A stretch of DNA of 42,162 nucleotides from the NCBI RefSeq assembly GCF_030652235.1, contig NZ_JAUSBA010000068.1, positions 1 through 42,162 on the forward strand, read 5' to 3'. Source of the stretch: Cypionkella sp. (GTDB taxonomy: Bacteria; Pseudomonadota; Alphaproteobacteria; Rhodobacterales; Rhodobacteraceae). The notes below the pieces were generated by a model. It made no database searches. It was not told where the DNA came from and was given only the letters and a program-made list of their open reading frames with translations. A program made the translations under genes and the position numbers. Shown in pieces: positions 1 to 7,918 of this stretch (positions are counted from its first letter, which is position 1; each line of letters starts with the position of its first letter).

Positions 1-1
1 T

Positions 2-931
2 GCCGCGGGGGCCGCGGTGACGGTGCGTGCGCCGGTGGGTGGTGACCTGTCGATGATGGGCTTTTCCTTGCGCACCGTCGAGGCCGCCATCACCACGGGC
101 AACGCCCGGATGCTGGGCAGCACCATCACGATTGACGGTGCTATTGGTGGGGCGCTGACCGCGACCGGGGGCGAGATCACACTGAACGCGGCCGTTTCCG
201 GCGATGCGCTGTTGCAGGGCGGCACCATTTCCTTTGGCCCCAAGGCGCGTGTTGCCGGCACGCTGACATACTCCGCCCCGGAACCTGTGACCATCCCGGC
301 GGAGGTAATCCCGGCTGCGCGGGTGGTTTATGACAAGACCCCACCCATGATGGACCGGTTCGAGCATATGCGCGACTGGGGCGACGATTGGGCGGGCCGC
401 GACATGCCAGCGTTGCCCTCCACTCTTGCACTCATATCGACGTTTTTGGTGACACTGGGGTTTCTGGTCTTGCTGGTCGGGGCGCTGCTGGCGCTGGCCC
501 CGGAGCGGTGTGAGGCGTTGCGGCTGGCGGGAACACGGCGCCCTGCGCTGATGGTATTGCTTGGAGTTCTGGGTCTTGCCACCCTGTTGGGGCTGGTCCC
601 TGTCGCGGTGATGACGGTGATCGGCCTGCCCTTCGTGCCGATCGTGCTGCTGGCCATTCTGGTGGTCTGGACGCTTGGCTATGTCTTTGGGGCCTATGTG
701 GTGGCGCTACGCCTGTATCTTGCCTTTGGCAGGCGCGACGATCCGGGGCTGGGGTTGCGGATCGTACTGCTTGGCGGCGCGGTTATGGTGTTTTCCTCGC
801 TGAACTTTGTGCCCGTGCTGGGCTGGATGTTGAACTTTCTTCTGGTGCTGTTTGGCATCGGGGCCCTGTCAACGGGTGTTCTGCGCGCACTTGTCGCGCG
901 CCTGCCGCAAGAGCCTGGTGCCGTGGGGTGA
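2..931 (+). CDS. Beta-helix (bactofilin-like) membrane protein, 5' end outside window
   Basis: The reading frame is open to the left edge, so the true start lies upstream; a GTG at 17 is only an internal codon. The visible N-terminal part (about 110 residues) has short repeated strands rich in G, T, I and A, with G-A/G-G turns. This resembles the right-handed beta-helix of bactofilins and other polymer-forming surface proteins. It is followed by a polar linker containing RFEHMRDWGDDW and then about four hydrophobic segments (roughly residues 137-160, 178-200, 203-238 and 250-290), so the C-terminal half is an integral membrane domain. A role in cell-envelope organisation is plausible but is inference. 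It ends in TGA and has no obvious operon partner in the window. Confidence 0.7.
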   Translation, partial: AAGAAVTVRAPVGGDLSMMGFSLRTVEAAITTGNARMLGSTITIDGAIGGALTATGGEITLNAAVSGDALLQGGTISFGPKARVAGTLTYSAPEPVTIPAEVIPAARVVYDKTPPMMDRFEHMRDWGDDWAGRDMPALPSTLALISTFLVTLGFLVLLVGALLALAPERCEALRLAGTRRPALMVLLGVLGLATLLGLVPVAVMTVIGLPFVPIVLLAILVVWTLGYVFGAYVVALRLYLAFGRRDDPGLGLRIVLLGGAVMVFSSLNFVPVLGWMLNFLLVLFGIGALSTGVLRALVARLPQEPGAVG

Positions 932-1160
932 TGCAAGAGGTCGCGCTTGCGCGCCGCCAGTGGCTCAGGGCCTTGGCATGGGTGCCGCGAAACACGGCAG
1001 GACGGGCCAAGCCAGCCAGAGGCGTTCTGACCGCGTCTTGATAGCGATCAACGCGAGGCCGCCGCGTCTTTGCAAGGGTGCAGGCAACCTGCTTAGCGAG
1101 TCGCCTAGGAACCCCTAGTCATTATGAAAGGGGCGCACTGGCATACCGAAGGAAGTCATC

Positions 1161-1400
1161 ATGAAAAGCCGATGCAAATCCGAACCTTGCCGCGCATCAT
1201 GCTCCACTGAACCTTGTCAGGTTCTGGGCCCGTATCCGGAGACGGCGGTCGCCGCTTTGGCGGATCTTGGCCTGAGCGATCAGGAAATTGCGGGCTATTT
1301 CCGTGTTCAGCCTGATCAAATAACGCGGCTGCGGTTGAAGGATGTGCCAGAACTGCGGCTTGTCTACGGCAGTTTATGCCGCCACGACACTCGATCTTGA
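1161..1400 (+). CDS. Small Cys-rich HTH-like protein
   Basis: This is a 79-residue ORF with a good ribosome binding site (GAAGGAAG, about 8 nt before the ATG). The first 20 residues hold four cysteines (C5, C10, C14, C19), a spacing that could bind a metal. Residues 25-62 (PETAVAALADLGLSDQEIAG and on to ITRLR) look like a short helix-turn-helix: Ala-rich helix, LSDQEIA turn, then a recognition helix ending RLRLKD. I do not recognise a named family. It stands alone, about 230 nt after the membrane-protein gene and convergent with the phosphoribosyltransferase. A small DNA-binding or metal-sensing role is only a suggestion. Confidence 0.55.
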   Translation: MKSRCKSEPCRASCSTEPCQVLGPYPETAVAALADLGLSDQEIAGYFRVQPDQITRLRLKDVPELRLVYGSLCRHDTRS

Positions 1401-1568
1401 TGGCAAGTGACACAGGGCGTCGGATTTGTTGTGGGTGCTGTCCCGCCGGGAAATGCCGATGGGCAGCGCTGGTACGGGTCAAATCGCGGCCCCAAATCAC
1501 TGCAAGGGCGCGGAGCATCACAGAGAGGCAGGGGCGTTGTTCCCGGATCGGATTTTCTGGATGTGCAA

Positions 1569-2228
1569 TCACGCCTGCGATGATGTCGCCTGCGGTCTTT
1601 GCGATGCAAGGATGGCGATCACCTCTGCATCCTCGACTTGTGGAAAATTGCGGTAATGCGCGCCGACGGCGTAGAACATCGTGGGAATGGCAAGGCAGAT
1701 GATCTCATCCGCCAAGGGCTGCAGCGCCGCGACCGCCTGAGTCGACGCCACGGGAACGGCAAGCACGATCCGCTTTGGCGCCGCTCTGCGGATCGCCAGC
1801 AGGGCGGCCTTTGCTGTAGCCCCGGTCGCGATCCCGCCATCGACAAGGATCACAGTTTTGCCCACCAGATCAATCGGCGCGCGGTTTTTCAGCCACAGCG
1901 CGTGACGGCGGCGCAGCTCGGCGCGCTCGGCGTCGGCAAGTTGGTCAATGTCGCGCGCGTCCAGTCCCTCCGTCGCGGCCACGTCGGGGTTTGTCACCAT
2001 CGTCTGGCCATCCGCCCCAGCGATGGCCCCGACGGCCAGTTCGCGATGATCTGGCACGCCGATCTTGCGGACCAGCATCAGGTCAAGCGGGGCATTCAAC
2101 GCCTCGGCGGCCCGTGCGGCGACTGGAAGGCCACCACGCGGCAGGGCCAGAACTACGGGAGCCTGATTCCGCAGCGCAATCAAATGGCGGGCCAGTTCAC
2201 GCCCAGCCTTGTCCCGATTGGCAAACAT
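1569..2228 (-). CDS. Predicted phosphoribosyltransferase (COG1926-like)
   Basis: The 219-residue protein starts MFANRDKAGRELA. This start is chosen over an upstream in-frame ATG because AAGGAG lies just before it. The PRPP-binding loop is clear at about residues 128-140 (VILVDGGIATGATAK), which is the VDDG-ATGAT signature of type I phosphoribosyltransferases, with G in place of the second D. The N-terminal ALPRGGLPVAA and LDLMLVRKIGVPDH motifs are typical of the stand-alone phosphoribosyltransferases that are often found beside stress or Pcm-type genes. The substrate of this group is not known. It is divergent from the broken pcm gene, with about 130 nt between them. Confidence 0.8.
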   Translation of the reverse strand: MFANRDKAGRELARHLIALRNQAPVVLALPRGGLPVAARAAEALNAPLDLMLVRKIGVPDHRELAVGAIAGADGQTMVTNPDVAATEGLDARDIDQLADAERAELRRRHALWLKNRAPIDLVGKTVILVDGGIATGATAKAALLAIRRAAPKRIVLAVPVASTQAVAALQPLADEIICLAIPTMFYAVGAHYRNFPQVEDAEVIAILASQRPQATSSQA

Positions 2229-2360
2229 GCAAGCTCCTTTGCGTTTCAAGAACCCGTGGCGTGCAGATTTCACGCAGCCTAGGAAAAACGCATTGACCGC
2301 CATCACTGCCGACCGCCCAAATCACGGGTAAATTGGCATTTCTGAAATGGGGGGGCGATT

Positions 2361-3183
2361 ATGGAAGACGCGGCAAGATAGCGTTGGGAGATGGTGAGCC
2401 GTCAGATCCTCTCGCGCGGCGTGCAAAGCGACAAGGTTCTGTCCGCGATGCGCCGGGTCCCGCGTCATGAATTCTTGCCAGAACATCTGAGTGCGAGCGC
2501 CTATGAAGACCGGCCGGTTCCCATCGCAGAGGGACTGACGCTCATGCAACCTTATCTCGTGGCTTACATGATCGAGGCGCTGTGCCTGAAGGGCGGCGAA
2601 AAGGTGCTGCAGATCGGGGCGGGCACAGGCTATGTCGCGGCGATTCTGGCGGCGATCGCGGGTCAGGTGTTCATTATCGAACGGGTGGGCCAACATGCCG
2701 AGACAGCCGCCGCCACCCTGATCGACATCGGATGCCGGAATTTCCACCTGCGCCACGACGATGGCACCCAAGGCTGGATCGAAGAGGCGCCGTTGATGCG
2801 ATTCTGGTGTCCGGCGGCGCGCCTTTCGTGCCAGAAGAGCTGAAAAACCAGCTCGCCCCCGGTGGCCGCCTGGTGGTGCCGGTCGGCATTGATCCGCGCG
2901 CGCAGGAGCTAATCCGGGTCACGCGCCATGACAAGGGCTGGTTCGTGCAGGAAGATCTGGCCGACCTGCGCTTTGTGCCGCTGATCGGCAATCAGGGGTG
3001 GGAGGGCGAGCTGCCCGAACCCGACATCGGCTCGGCGCATATCCTGTCCGCCCCGGCAAAGACGCCCGACACCCTGCCGGGCCTGATCGCACGGCATGCC
3101 GAGGTTTTCCAAAGCGTCGACACCGCCGATCTGGCGCCGCTGGTGGACCGCATCGGTGATCGTCGCGTCGTGCTGATCGGCGA
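2361..3183 (+). pseudogene. Broken Pcm-type protein-isoaspartate methyltransferase fused to a lost esterase
   Basis: Similar to protein-L-isoaspartate O-methyltransferase: RRVPRHEFLPEHL, then the SAM motif VLQIGAGTGYVAAILA, and in the next frame ILVSGGAPFVPEELKNQLAP and GGRLVVPVG. Three lesions are visible. First, from the ATG at 2361 there is an in-frame TAG at 2379-2381, where homologs commonly have Gln or Arg (AR-x-RWEMVSRQI); translation could restart at 2391. Second, a one-base loss near 2788-2792 moves the frame before VDAILVSGGAP. Third, the protein continues past the Pcm domain into DRRVVLIGD, the opening of an erythromycin-esterase-like domain (normally RVVLLGEASHGT), and is cut there at about 3183. 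Pcm-esterase fusions are known in this kind of context, so the whole C-terminal esterase appears to be deleted. Confidence 0.75.
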
Positions 3184-4074
3184 CCCATCGTCCTCATCTT
3201 CGGTCTGCTCGGCCATGTCGCTGTAGTTGTATATCAGGCTGTGGATCGTGCGCGCTGACTGCCCCGTTTTCTTCGCGATCACCTTGGCCGCCCGCCCCGT
3301 TGGAGCGGCGAGCGCGAACGTCCGCCCTTAGGTAAGCAAGAACTCGGCCAAGCCGCCGGCAAGAAACGTCTTCCCCGTTCCCGCATATCCCTTAAGCAGG
3401 AACACCCGTTGGGTGTCGTCTGATAGAAAACCATCGAGCGCCGCGATGCAATTCTGTTGGTCAGTCGTGAGCTCCTCCTCGAACATATCCCGCAGCGACA
3501 TCCGTGTCCGCGGCGGCCTGACCTGCGGGCTCGTGCAGGTCACCGTGCCAGTGGCAAGCACTTTGAATCCGGTCTCGCTCGCTCTTACTGGATCTACCTC
3601 GCACGGGGTCTCGCGAGATGACGTAGTCGGAGTTGGCGAGGAAAATTGCCGCGCGTTCCAATCAATATCGGGTCGTATATGGTGACAGAACCAAGCAGTA
3701 AGCGAACGAGCATCATCGACCAGATCGCGGGCTTCATCTGTCAATACTGGGCGTTTGATGTGTGCTGCGATGTTTCCCAGTTTCCGGATAGTGTGAAAAA
3801 GGCCTAGAATCCGCCTGTCCAGCAAATCTTCGTGCAGAAGCAGCTGCAAGCGAACGAAGTGCGTCTCATTGTTGTTCAGTGGCAAGCCATGATGCCGGAA
3901 GAGATGGCAGACCATGGCCTCCGCAAAGTTGCGCAGGCGGATCGTAGAGAAATCAGGGAGCTTGTCGGCATTCTGCTCTGCCTCGTCTGCTAGAGTGTGC
4001 AGGTCTGGCCAGAGAGGCAGCAGGACGCCAAAGCTTTCCGAAGTCAACGCGGCTGGATCGGCCGTCATTCCCAT
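3184..4074 (-). pseudogene. Broken DUF4145/RecD-like helicase
   Basis: The N-terminal part (about residues 20-125: RNFAEAMVCHLFRHHGLPL, RKLGNIAAHIK) resembles the DUF4145 domain. The C-terminal part starts a superfamily I helicase: MFEEELTTDQQNCIAALDGF, then Walker A GYAGTGKTFLAGG. An in-frame TAA (3328-3330) follows AEFLLT, but the same frame carries on with GRTFALAAPTGRAAK, VIAKKTGQSARTIHSLIY and NYSDMAEQTEDEDDG, which are the next conserved helicase motifs. CAA (Gln) changed to TAA is the simplest explanation. The gene is then cut at about 3183, where it meets the truncated pcm gene 3' to 3'. The rest of the helicase is absent from this window. Confidence 0.75.
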
Positions 4075-5105
4075 CTTGCCCCCTTGTACTGGCGCACTGC
4101 ACCTTTTGCCGAAAGAGTTCCCAGGCTTCTGCGCAAGAATACCCTACAATTGCATGCCTTTGAAATCGGGCCAAAATAGGGGGTAAGCAAAACACTTCAC
4201 CAACTTTCAAGACGCTACCCTTGGCCGAGGAGGAGAACAACCTTCGATTGACGCTGATAGGAAATTGACGGCGCGACGGCGGTCGCCATGGATGCGGCTT
4301 GTTTTGGTGAGCACTGGGGCTTGACCCAAGGACGAGGTGCAAACCTATGTTCATGTCTGGCAGCAAGCGATCAGCGGTAGCTTCGCAAAAGCAGCGTGAT
4401 CAGGGCGGTCTCGTCACGAGCGCCGACATTCACAACGATGCAGATGAAGGCCGAAACAGTGTCCAAATCCTGTCCCCGCAACCAAAATATCTAACCTTTC
4501 CAAATGGTTAAAATCCGACAAAAACACTTGTGTATAGATGCGCGCGTTTCACCTCAACGCCACCTCAACGTTTGACGAGTCCACTTAAAAGCGGGGGCTT
4601 TTTGCATTTGGAGTCAGCGAACCGAACGTTGCTCGGCCACTATGGTGGCTTTCTGGCCGAGAAAATCGCTTGGTCAAGAAAAGTTTCTTCGCCAGACGCC
4701 TAGGCCCGTTCGATCATCCAGACTCGAAGGAACCGTCGGCATTGGACGGAGGACTGACAGCGCGCGATCACCAGAAAAAATCTTTGTCCACTATTGCATT
4801 TGAGCGATCTGGAATTGCTTGACCGACTCGACATCAGATACTCAGTTCAAACTGAAAGCGCTCTACCTCATCACCCATAGCGAGCACGTCGCCGCAAGGG
4901 ACACTGACAGCCGAAATTCTGGCCCGTATTGCATTGATGAACAGCCTCTGGACGATCGGAATAGGAGCGATCGTACGAATAGCCCGAGACTGTCGGCAAA
5001 TGGGGTGGCTATGCCTTCGGCTAAAATTACGCAACACCGCCCACTGACATTGAGCTTTGGGTAGTTCTTCATTGGATTGTAAAACTGCGCACTGCGTTGA
5101 TAAAG
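4075..5105. other. About 1 kb with no recognisable gene
   Basis: No ORF here has family motifs, a good ribosome site and plausible composition together. A 9-nt direct repeat (ACCTCAACG twice, near 4551-4570) lies just before a terminator-like hairpin at 4587. A second hairpin with arms CTCGGCCA/TGGCCGAG lies at about 4633-4661. A frame near 4910-5030 reads ILARIALMNSLWTIGIGAIV without a start, which may be a worn gene remnant. The stretch lies between the truncated helicase and the riboflavin genes and probably marks an old junction. Confidence 0.4.
4587..4603 (+). terminator. Rho-independent terminator-like hairpin
   Basis: AAAAGC-GGGG-GCTTTT followed by one more T. The arms are six perfectly paired bases. 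No intact gene precedes it on this strand, so it may belong to a gene that was lost. Confidence 0.45.
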
Positions 5106-6137
5106 CTATCGCTTGCCAAAATTTAAAGGCAGAGAATGCCCGAATTTTCTGGCCTTCGTGTCGAGATAGTGTTCGTTGAACGGGTTGGGTGAAGTGATCA
5201 ACGGTTCGACTTGGGTAACTGTGATCTGATAGCGTTGAAGGCTGGCGGTTTTTTCGGGGTTATTGGTCAAAAGCCGAACCCGGTTGTGGCCCAAGGCACG
5301 CAGGATCTGGGCGGCATGGCCAAAGTCTCGCGCATCTTCAGGAAGGCCTAAGGCGCGGTTGGCGTCCACCGTATCCAGGCCTTTGTCTTGCAGCGCATAG
5401 GCCCGCATCTTGTTGGCCAATCCGATGCCGCGCCCCTCATGTCCCCGCAGATAAACCAAAATTCCACCCGGCGAAGCTGAAAGCCGCCGCATGCTTTCGT
5501 GTAGTTGTGGGCCGCAATCGCAGCGAAGTGATCCAAGCGCGTCGCCGGTCAGACATTCCGAATGTATCCTGACCAATGGGTCGCCGGCGATTTCGCCGGG
5601 GGAAACCAGTGCCAGATGTTCCACCCCGTCAAAGTGGCTTCGAAAAGAAAATGCGCGAAACGGATGGACAGAATGTGCCGTCGGCAGATCAGCCACCGCC
5701 ACAAGGTCAAGTTCGGCCTCGATGGTGCGCCGATACAGGGTCAGGGCCTGTATCGTCACGGCCGGAAGGCTGTAGCGTTCGGCAAAGGCCGGAGTATCCT
5801 GCGGTTGCAAGGCCCGCAGCAAGGCTTGCGGTTGCAGGCCCGACAATCGGGCAAGGTCAACCGCCGCCTCCAACGTGCCCTTATGGTCCAACACTCCACC
5901 TTCGCGAACTGAAATCTCCTGACATATCGGCAGATGGGCATTTCTGACAAGGCGGTCGAGCTGAGACGTCGTCAGGCCCAAGAAAAAGTCGCCGATGCCT
6001 GCACTTTTCATTAATGCTACTTCGGTGACGGCAGCCAACTCTGAGGCCACGATCAAATGACCCTTCCCGACATCGTCGAGCAGCAGAACGATGCCACCGC
6101 GACGAAAATGCTCAAGGGCTAGCGGGACGGTTGGCAT
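5106..6137 (-). CDS. ribA: GTP cyclohydrolase II with degenerate DHBP synthase N-terminus
   Basis: A 343-residue RibBA-like protein. The C-terminal half is an intact GTP cyclohydrolase II, which opens GTP to start riboflavin synthesis. It has the zinc-binding cysteines C195, C206 and C208 in SECLTGDALGSLRCDCG, the GHEGRGIGL loop (232-240), LPEDARDF, and LLTNNPEKTASL. The N-terminal half keeps the DHBP synthase fold outline (FRRGGIVLLLDDVG, ICQEISVREGG) but lacks the acidic RE-x-EGD metal site after DDVG, so it should not make dihydroxybutanone phosphate. GGAG lies 7 nt before the ATG, and the start overlaps the end of ribE by 19 nt, so the two are coupled. It stops with TAG. The arrangement ribH-ribE-ribA places it in a minus-strand riboflavin operon. 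Confidence 0.9.
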   Translation of the reverse strand: MPTVPLALEHFRRGGIVLLLDDVGKGHLIVASELAAVTEVALMKSAGIGDFFLGLTTSQLDRLVRNAHLPICQEISVREGGVLDHKGTLEAAVDLARLSGLQPQALLRALQPQDTPAFAERYSLPAVTIQALTLYRRTIEAELDLVAVADLPTAHSVHPFRAFSFRSHFDGVEHLALVSPGEIAGDPLVRIHSECLTGDALGSLRCDCGPQLHESMRRLSASPGGILVYLRGHEGRGIGLANKMRAYALQDKGLDTVDANRALGLPEDARDFGHAAQILRALGHNRVRLLTNNPEKTASLQRYQITVTQVEPLITSPNPFNEHYLDTKARKFGHSLPLNFGKR

Positions 6138-6724
6138 AGGCGCTCCACGTATTTTGCAGGAACGTCGGCTTCGACATTGACAAGATCACCCACCCGACGC
6201 GTCTGCAGATTGGTATGCGCCCAAGTGTGCGGGATGATCGTCAGGCCAACTCTGCAGTCGCCCGACGGCATGTCCTGCACGCGGTTCAGGGTAAGGCTGA
6301 TGCCGTCAAGCGTGATGGACCCCTTTTCGACGCAGTAGCGGGCGATGCTGTGCGGCAGGGTCAGGTCGATCAGATAGGCCCCGGCCTCGGGCAGGATGGA
6401 CTCAAGCAGTGCAAGGCCATCAACATGGCCCTGCACGATATGGCCTGACAATCGTGTCGCCATCGACACAGCACGTTCCAGATTGACCCTGCTGCCCGCC
6501 TGCAATGCCCCAAGATTGGTGCGCTGCAAGGTTTCCGGGCTTGCAAAGAACTGCGCCCGCCCGGCGGCATCATAGGTCACCACGGTCAGGCAAATGCCGT
6601 TGATGGCCACGCTCTCCCCCAAGGCCAGATCGCTGAAGCCCGTGGCAACATCCAACTTGATGCTGCCGTCCGAAAAATGGGTGGCCTTGATCGTGCCAAG
6701 GGATTCGATGATGCCAGAGAACAT
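6119..6724 (-). CDS. ribE: Riboflavin synthase, alpha subunit
   Basis: The 201-residue protein has the two lumazine-binding repeats of riboflavin synthase: MFSGIIESLGTI at the start, GESVAINGICLTVV in repeat 1, LSGHIVQGHVDG in the middle and GSITLDGISLTLN in repeat 2. It dismutates two molecules of 6,7-dimethyl-8-ribityllumazine into riboflavin and the diamino-uracil. The usual family length is 200-220 residues. AGGAGG lies 7 nt before the ATG. It follows ribH by 101 nt and overlaps ribA, so it is the middle gene of the block. The symbol ribE is used here for riboflavin synthase; some genomes call it ribC. Confidence 0.93.
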   Translation of the reverse strand: MFSGIIESLGTIKATHFSDGSIKLDVATGFSDLALGESVAINGICLTVVTYDAAGRAQFFASPETLQRTNLGALQAGSRVNLERAVSMATRLSGHIVQGHVDGLALLESILPEAGAYLIDLTLPHSIARYCVEKGSITLDGISLTLNRVQDMPSGDCRVGLTIIPHTWAHTNLQTRRVGDLVNVEADVPAKYVERLCQPSR

Positions 6725-6825
6725 GGCAGCCTCCTGTTTGCTCTTGCGGGAATGGTTTGATGCGAGTGCCCAGAGACATAGGGCTTGGGCGCGCGTGTTA
6801 GAGGCGCGAGTTTCAGACCTGCGCC

Positions 6826-7263
6826 TTACAGTATCAGATCCGCCACCATGCGAACGGCGTTCGCCGCTTCGGCTCCCTTCTTCAAGAAGTGGTCATGGTA
6901 AAAGTCGTGGTGGATTGCGGACTCGTGGAAGTGATGCGGTGTCAGGCTGACCGAAAAGGTCGGAACCCCGGTCGCCATCTGAGCATCCATCAGCCCGGCT
7001 ACAACGGCTTGTGCCACAAAATCATGGCGGTAAATCCCGCCATCCACCACCAGAGCGGCGGCCACGACGGCATCGAACTGCCCGGACTCTGCCAGTCTTT
7101 TGGCAAGAAGCGGCATCTCGAAAGCGCCCGGAACGTCATATGTTGAAATTGCAACCTTGCGGCCCGCGGCGGCCATATCGGCCTCGAACCCCTTCAGCGT
7201 CTGATCGACGATGTCGGCGTGCCAGCGGGCCTTGATGAAGGCAATTCTCAGTGGATTGGTCAT
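6826..7263 (-). CDS. ribH: 6,7-dimethyl-8-ribityllumazine synthase, RibH2 type
   Basis: The 145-residue protein belongs to the RibH2 (type II) group known from Brucella and Mesorhizobium. It has FIKARWHADIVDQ at the start, DVPGAFEMPLLAK, VDGGIYRHDFVAQAV, and the marker LTPHHFHESAIHHDFYHDHF near the C-terminus. It condenses the pyrimidine intermediate with dihydroxybutanone phosphate to give lumazine. Type I RibH enzymes have GTPNHF-like motifs instead. A purine-rich site (GGGAGGGAG) precedes the ATG. No FMN riboswitch (RFN element) is visible upstream. Instead a near-match to the TGTC-N8-GACA dyad lies about 100 nt upstream, so this copy may be pathway-controlled, not flavin-controlled. Confidence 0.92.
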   Translation of the reverse strand: MTNPLRIAFIKARWHADIVDQTLKGFEADMAAAGRKVAISTYDVPGAFEMPLLAKRLAESGQFDAVVAAALVVDGGIYRHDFVAQAVVAGLMDAQMATGVPTFSVSLTPHHFHESAIHHDFYHDHFLKKGAEAANAVRMVADLIL

Positions 7264-7361
7264 GGCGCAAATCTCCCTCCCTGTGCGTTTGTGCCAAGGA
7301 GGATCATCACATTCGCCCCCTGTCAGGTGTCAGTTAAGTTCAGCACGCGGCGGCGGTATAC

Positions 7362-7377
7362 TGTCTCTTGTGCAACA
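7362..7377. promoter_or_regulatory. Candidate TGTC-N8-GACA operator (one mismatch), ribH2 promoter region
   Basis: TGTC-TCTTGTGC-AACA, about 99 nt upstream of ribH2. The left arm and first two spacer bases (TGTCTC) match the sites at 28798 and 32475; the right arm has A for G. One-mismatch sites occur by chance, so it is weaker than the exact sites. Confidence 0.4.
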
Positions 7378-7461
7378 GGGGGGGATGGCACAAACTGACG
7401 CCTTGTGGAACAATCAGATAGACCTCTCGTGCTCACGTCGTGCTCACGCTGACGCGGTGGG

Positions 7462-7876
7462 TTAGCCGACTGTCACGCCAAAACAGTCAAACAGGGTTTG
7501 CTCGGTGATAAAGGCCGCCTTGGCATCACAAAAGAAGCTGACGACATTCGCGACAACGGGTTGCATTTGTCGAATTCGCGTAGCCAGTTCCAGCGCCCAG
7601 GTGCGTGCCGTGGATAGCAGCGCCCCCATTGATGCGCTGTAAATGTTTTGCCCACAGTCACGTGGCTAGTAGTCATGATAATGCGCCCGCCGCCAAGTTT
7701 GCGAATGCCCGGCACAAGGGCCTTTGCCACCATCAGGGCGGTGCGGGTGTTCAGGTGCATAACCGCGTCGAAATCGTCCATGTAGATTACGCCAATCCAT
7801 CATCTGCAAGCCGCCGACTGATGCCCTGGCCGATGTTGCAAGCCCAGCCCGTCACTACAGCCCATTGGTCGCGCAT
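7462..7876 (-). pseudogene. Decayed short-chain dehydrogenase
   Basis: Three pieces of one SDR can be read in order on the minus strand. From the ATG at 7876: MRDQWAVVTGWACNIGQGIS and RRLADDGLA, the Rossmann TG-x-G-x-G start, then an in-frame TAA. Next, from about 7781: DDFDAVMHLNTRTALMVAKA then GGGRIIMTTSHVTVG, the central NAD-binding and catalytic-serine region. Finally, in another frame: SMGALLSTARTWALELA then FITEQTLFDCFGVTVG, the usual SDR C-terminus. About 50 residues of the middle and part of the C-terminal half are missing, so there is at least one deletion plus a frameshift. It sits between ribH2 and the acyl-CoA dehydrogenase. Confidence 0.75.
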
Positions 7877-7918
7877 GTCCTGTCCCTTGCGATGGGTCGT
7901 CCCCGGCCCCTGAGCCCG

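Noticed and set aside
4819-5064. An 81-residue ORF before ribA
   Set aside because: No ribosome site or motif; composition looks non-coding, and frames on both strands are equally open.
7264-7461. FMN riboswitch before ribH2
   Set aside because: None of the conserved RFN-element blocks (such as the GGCGGT and GAGCCCGCGAGC segments) can be found on the minus strand here.
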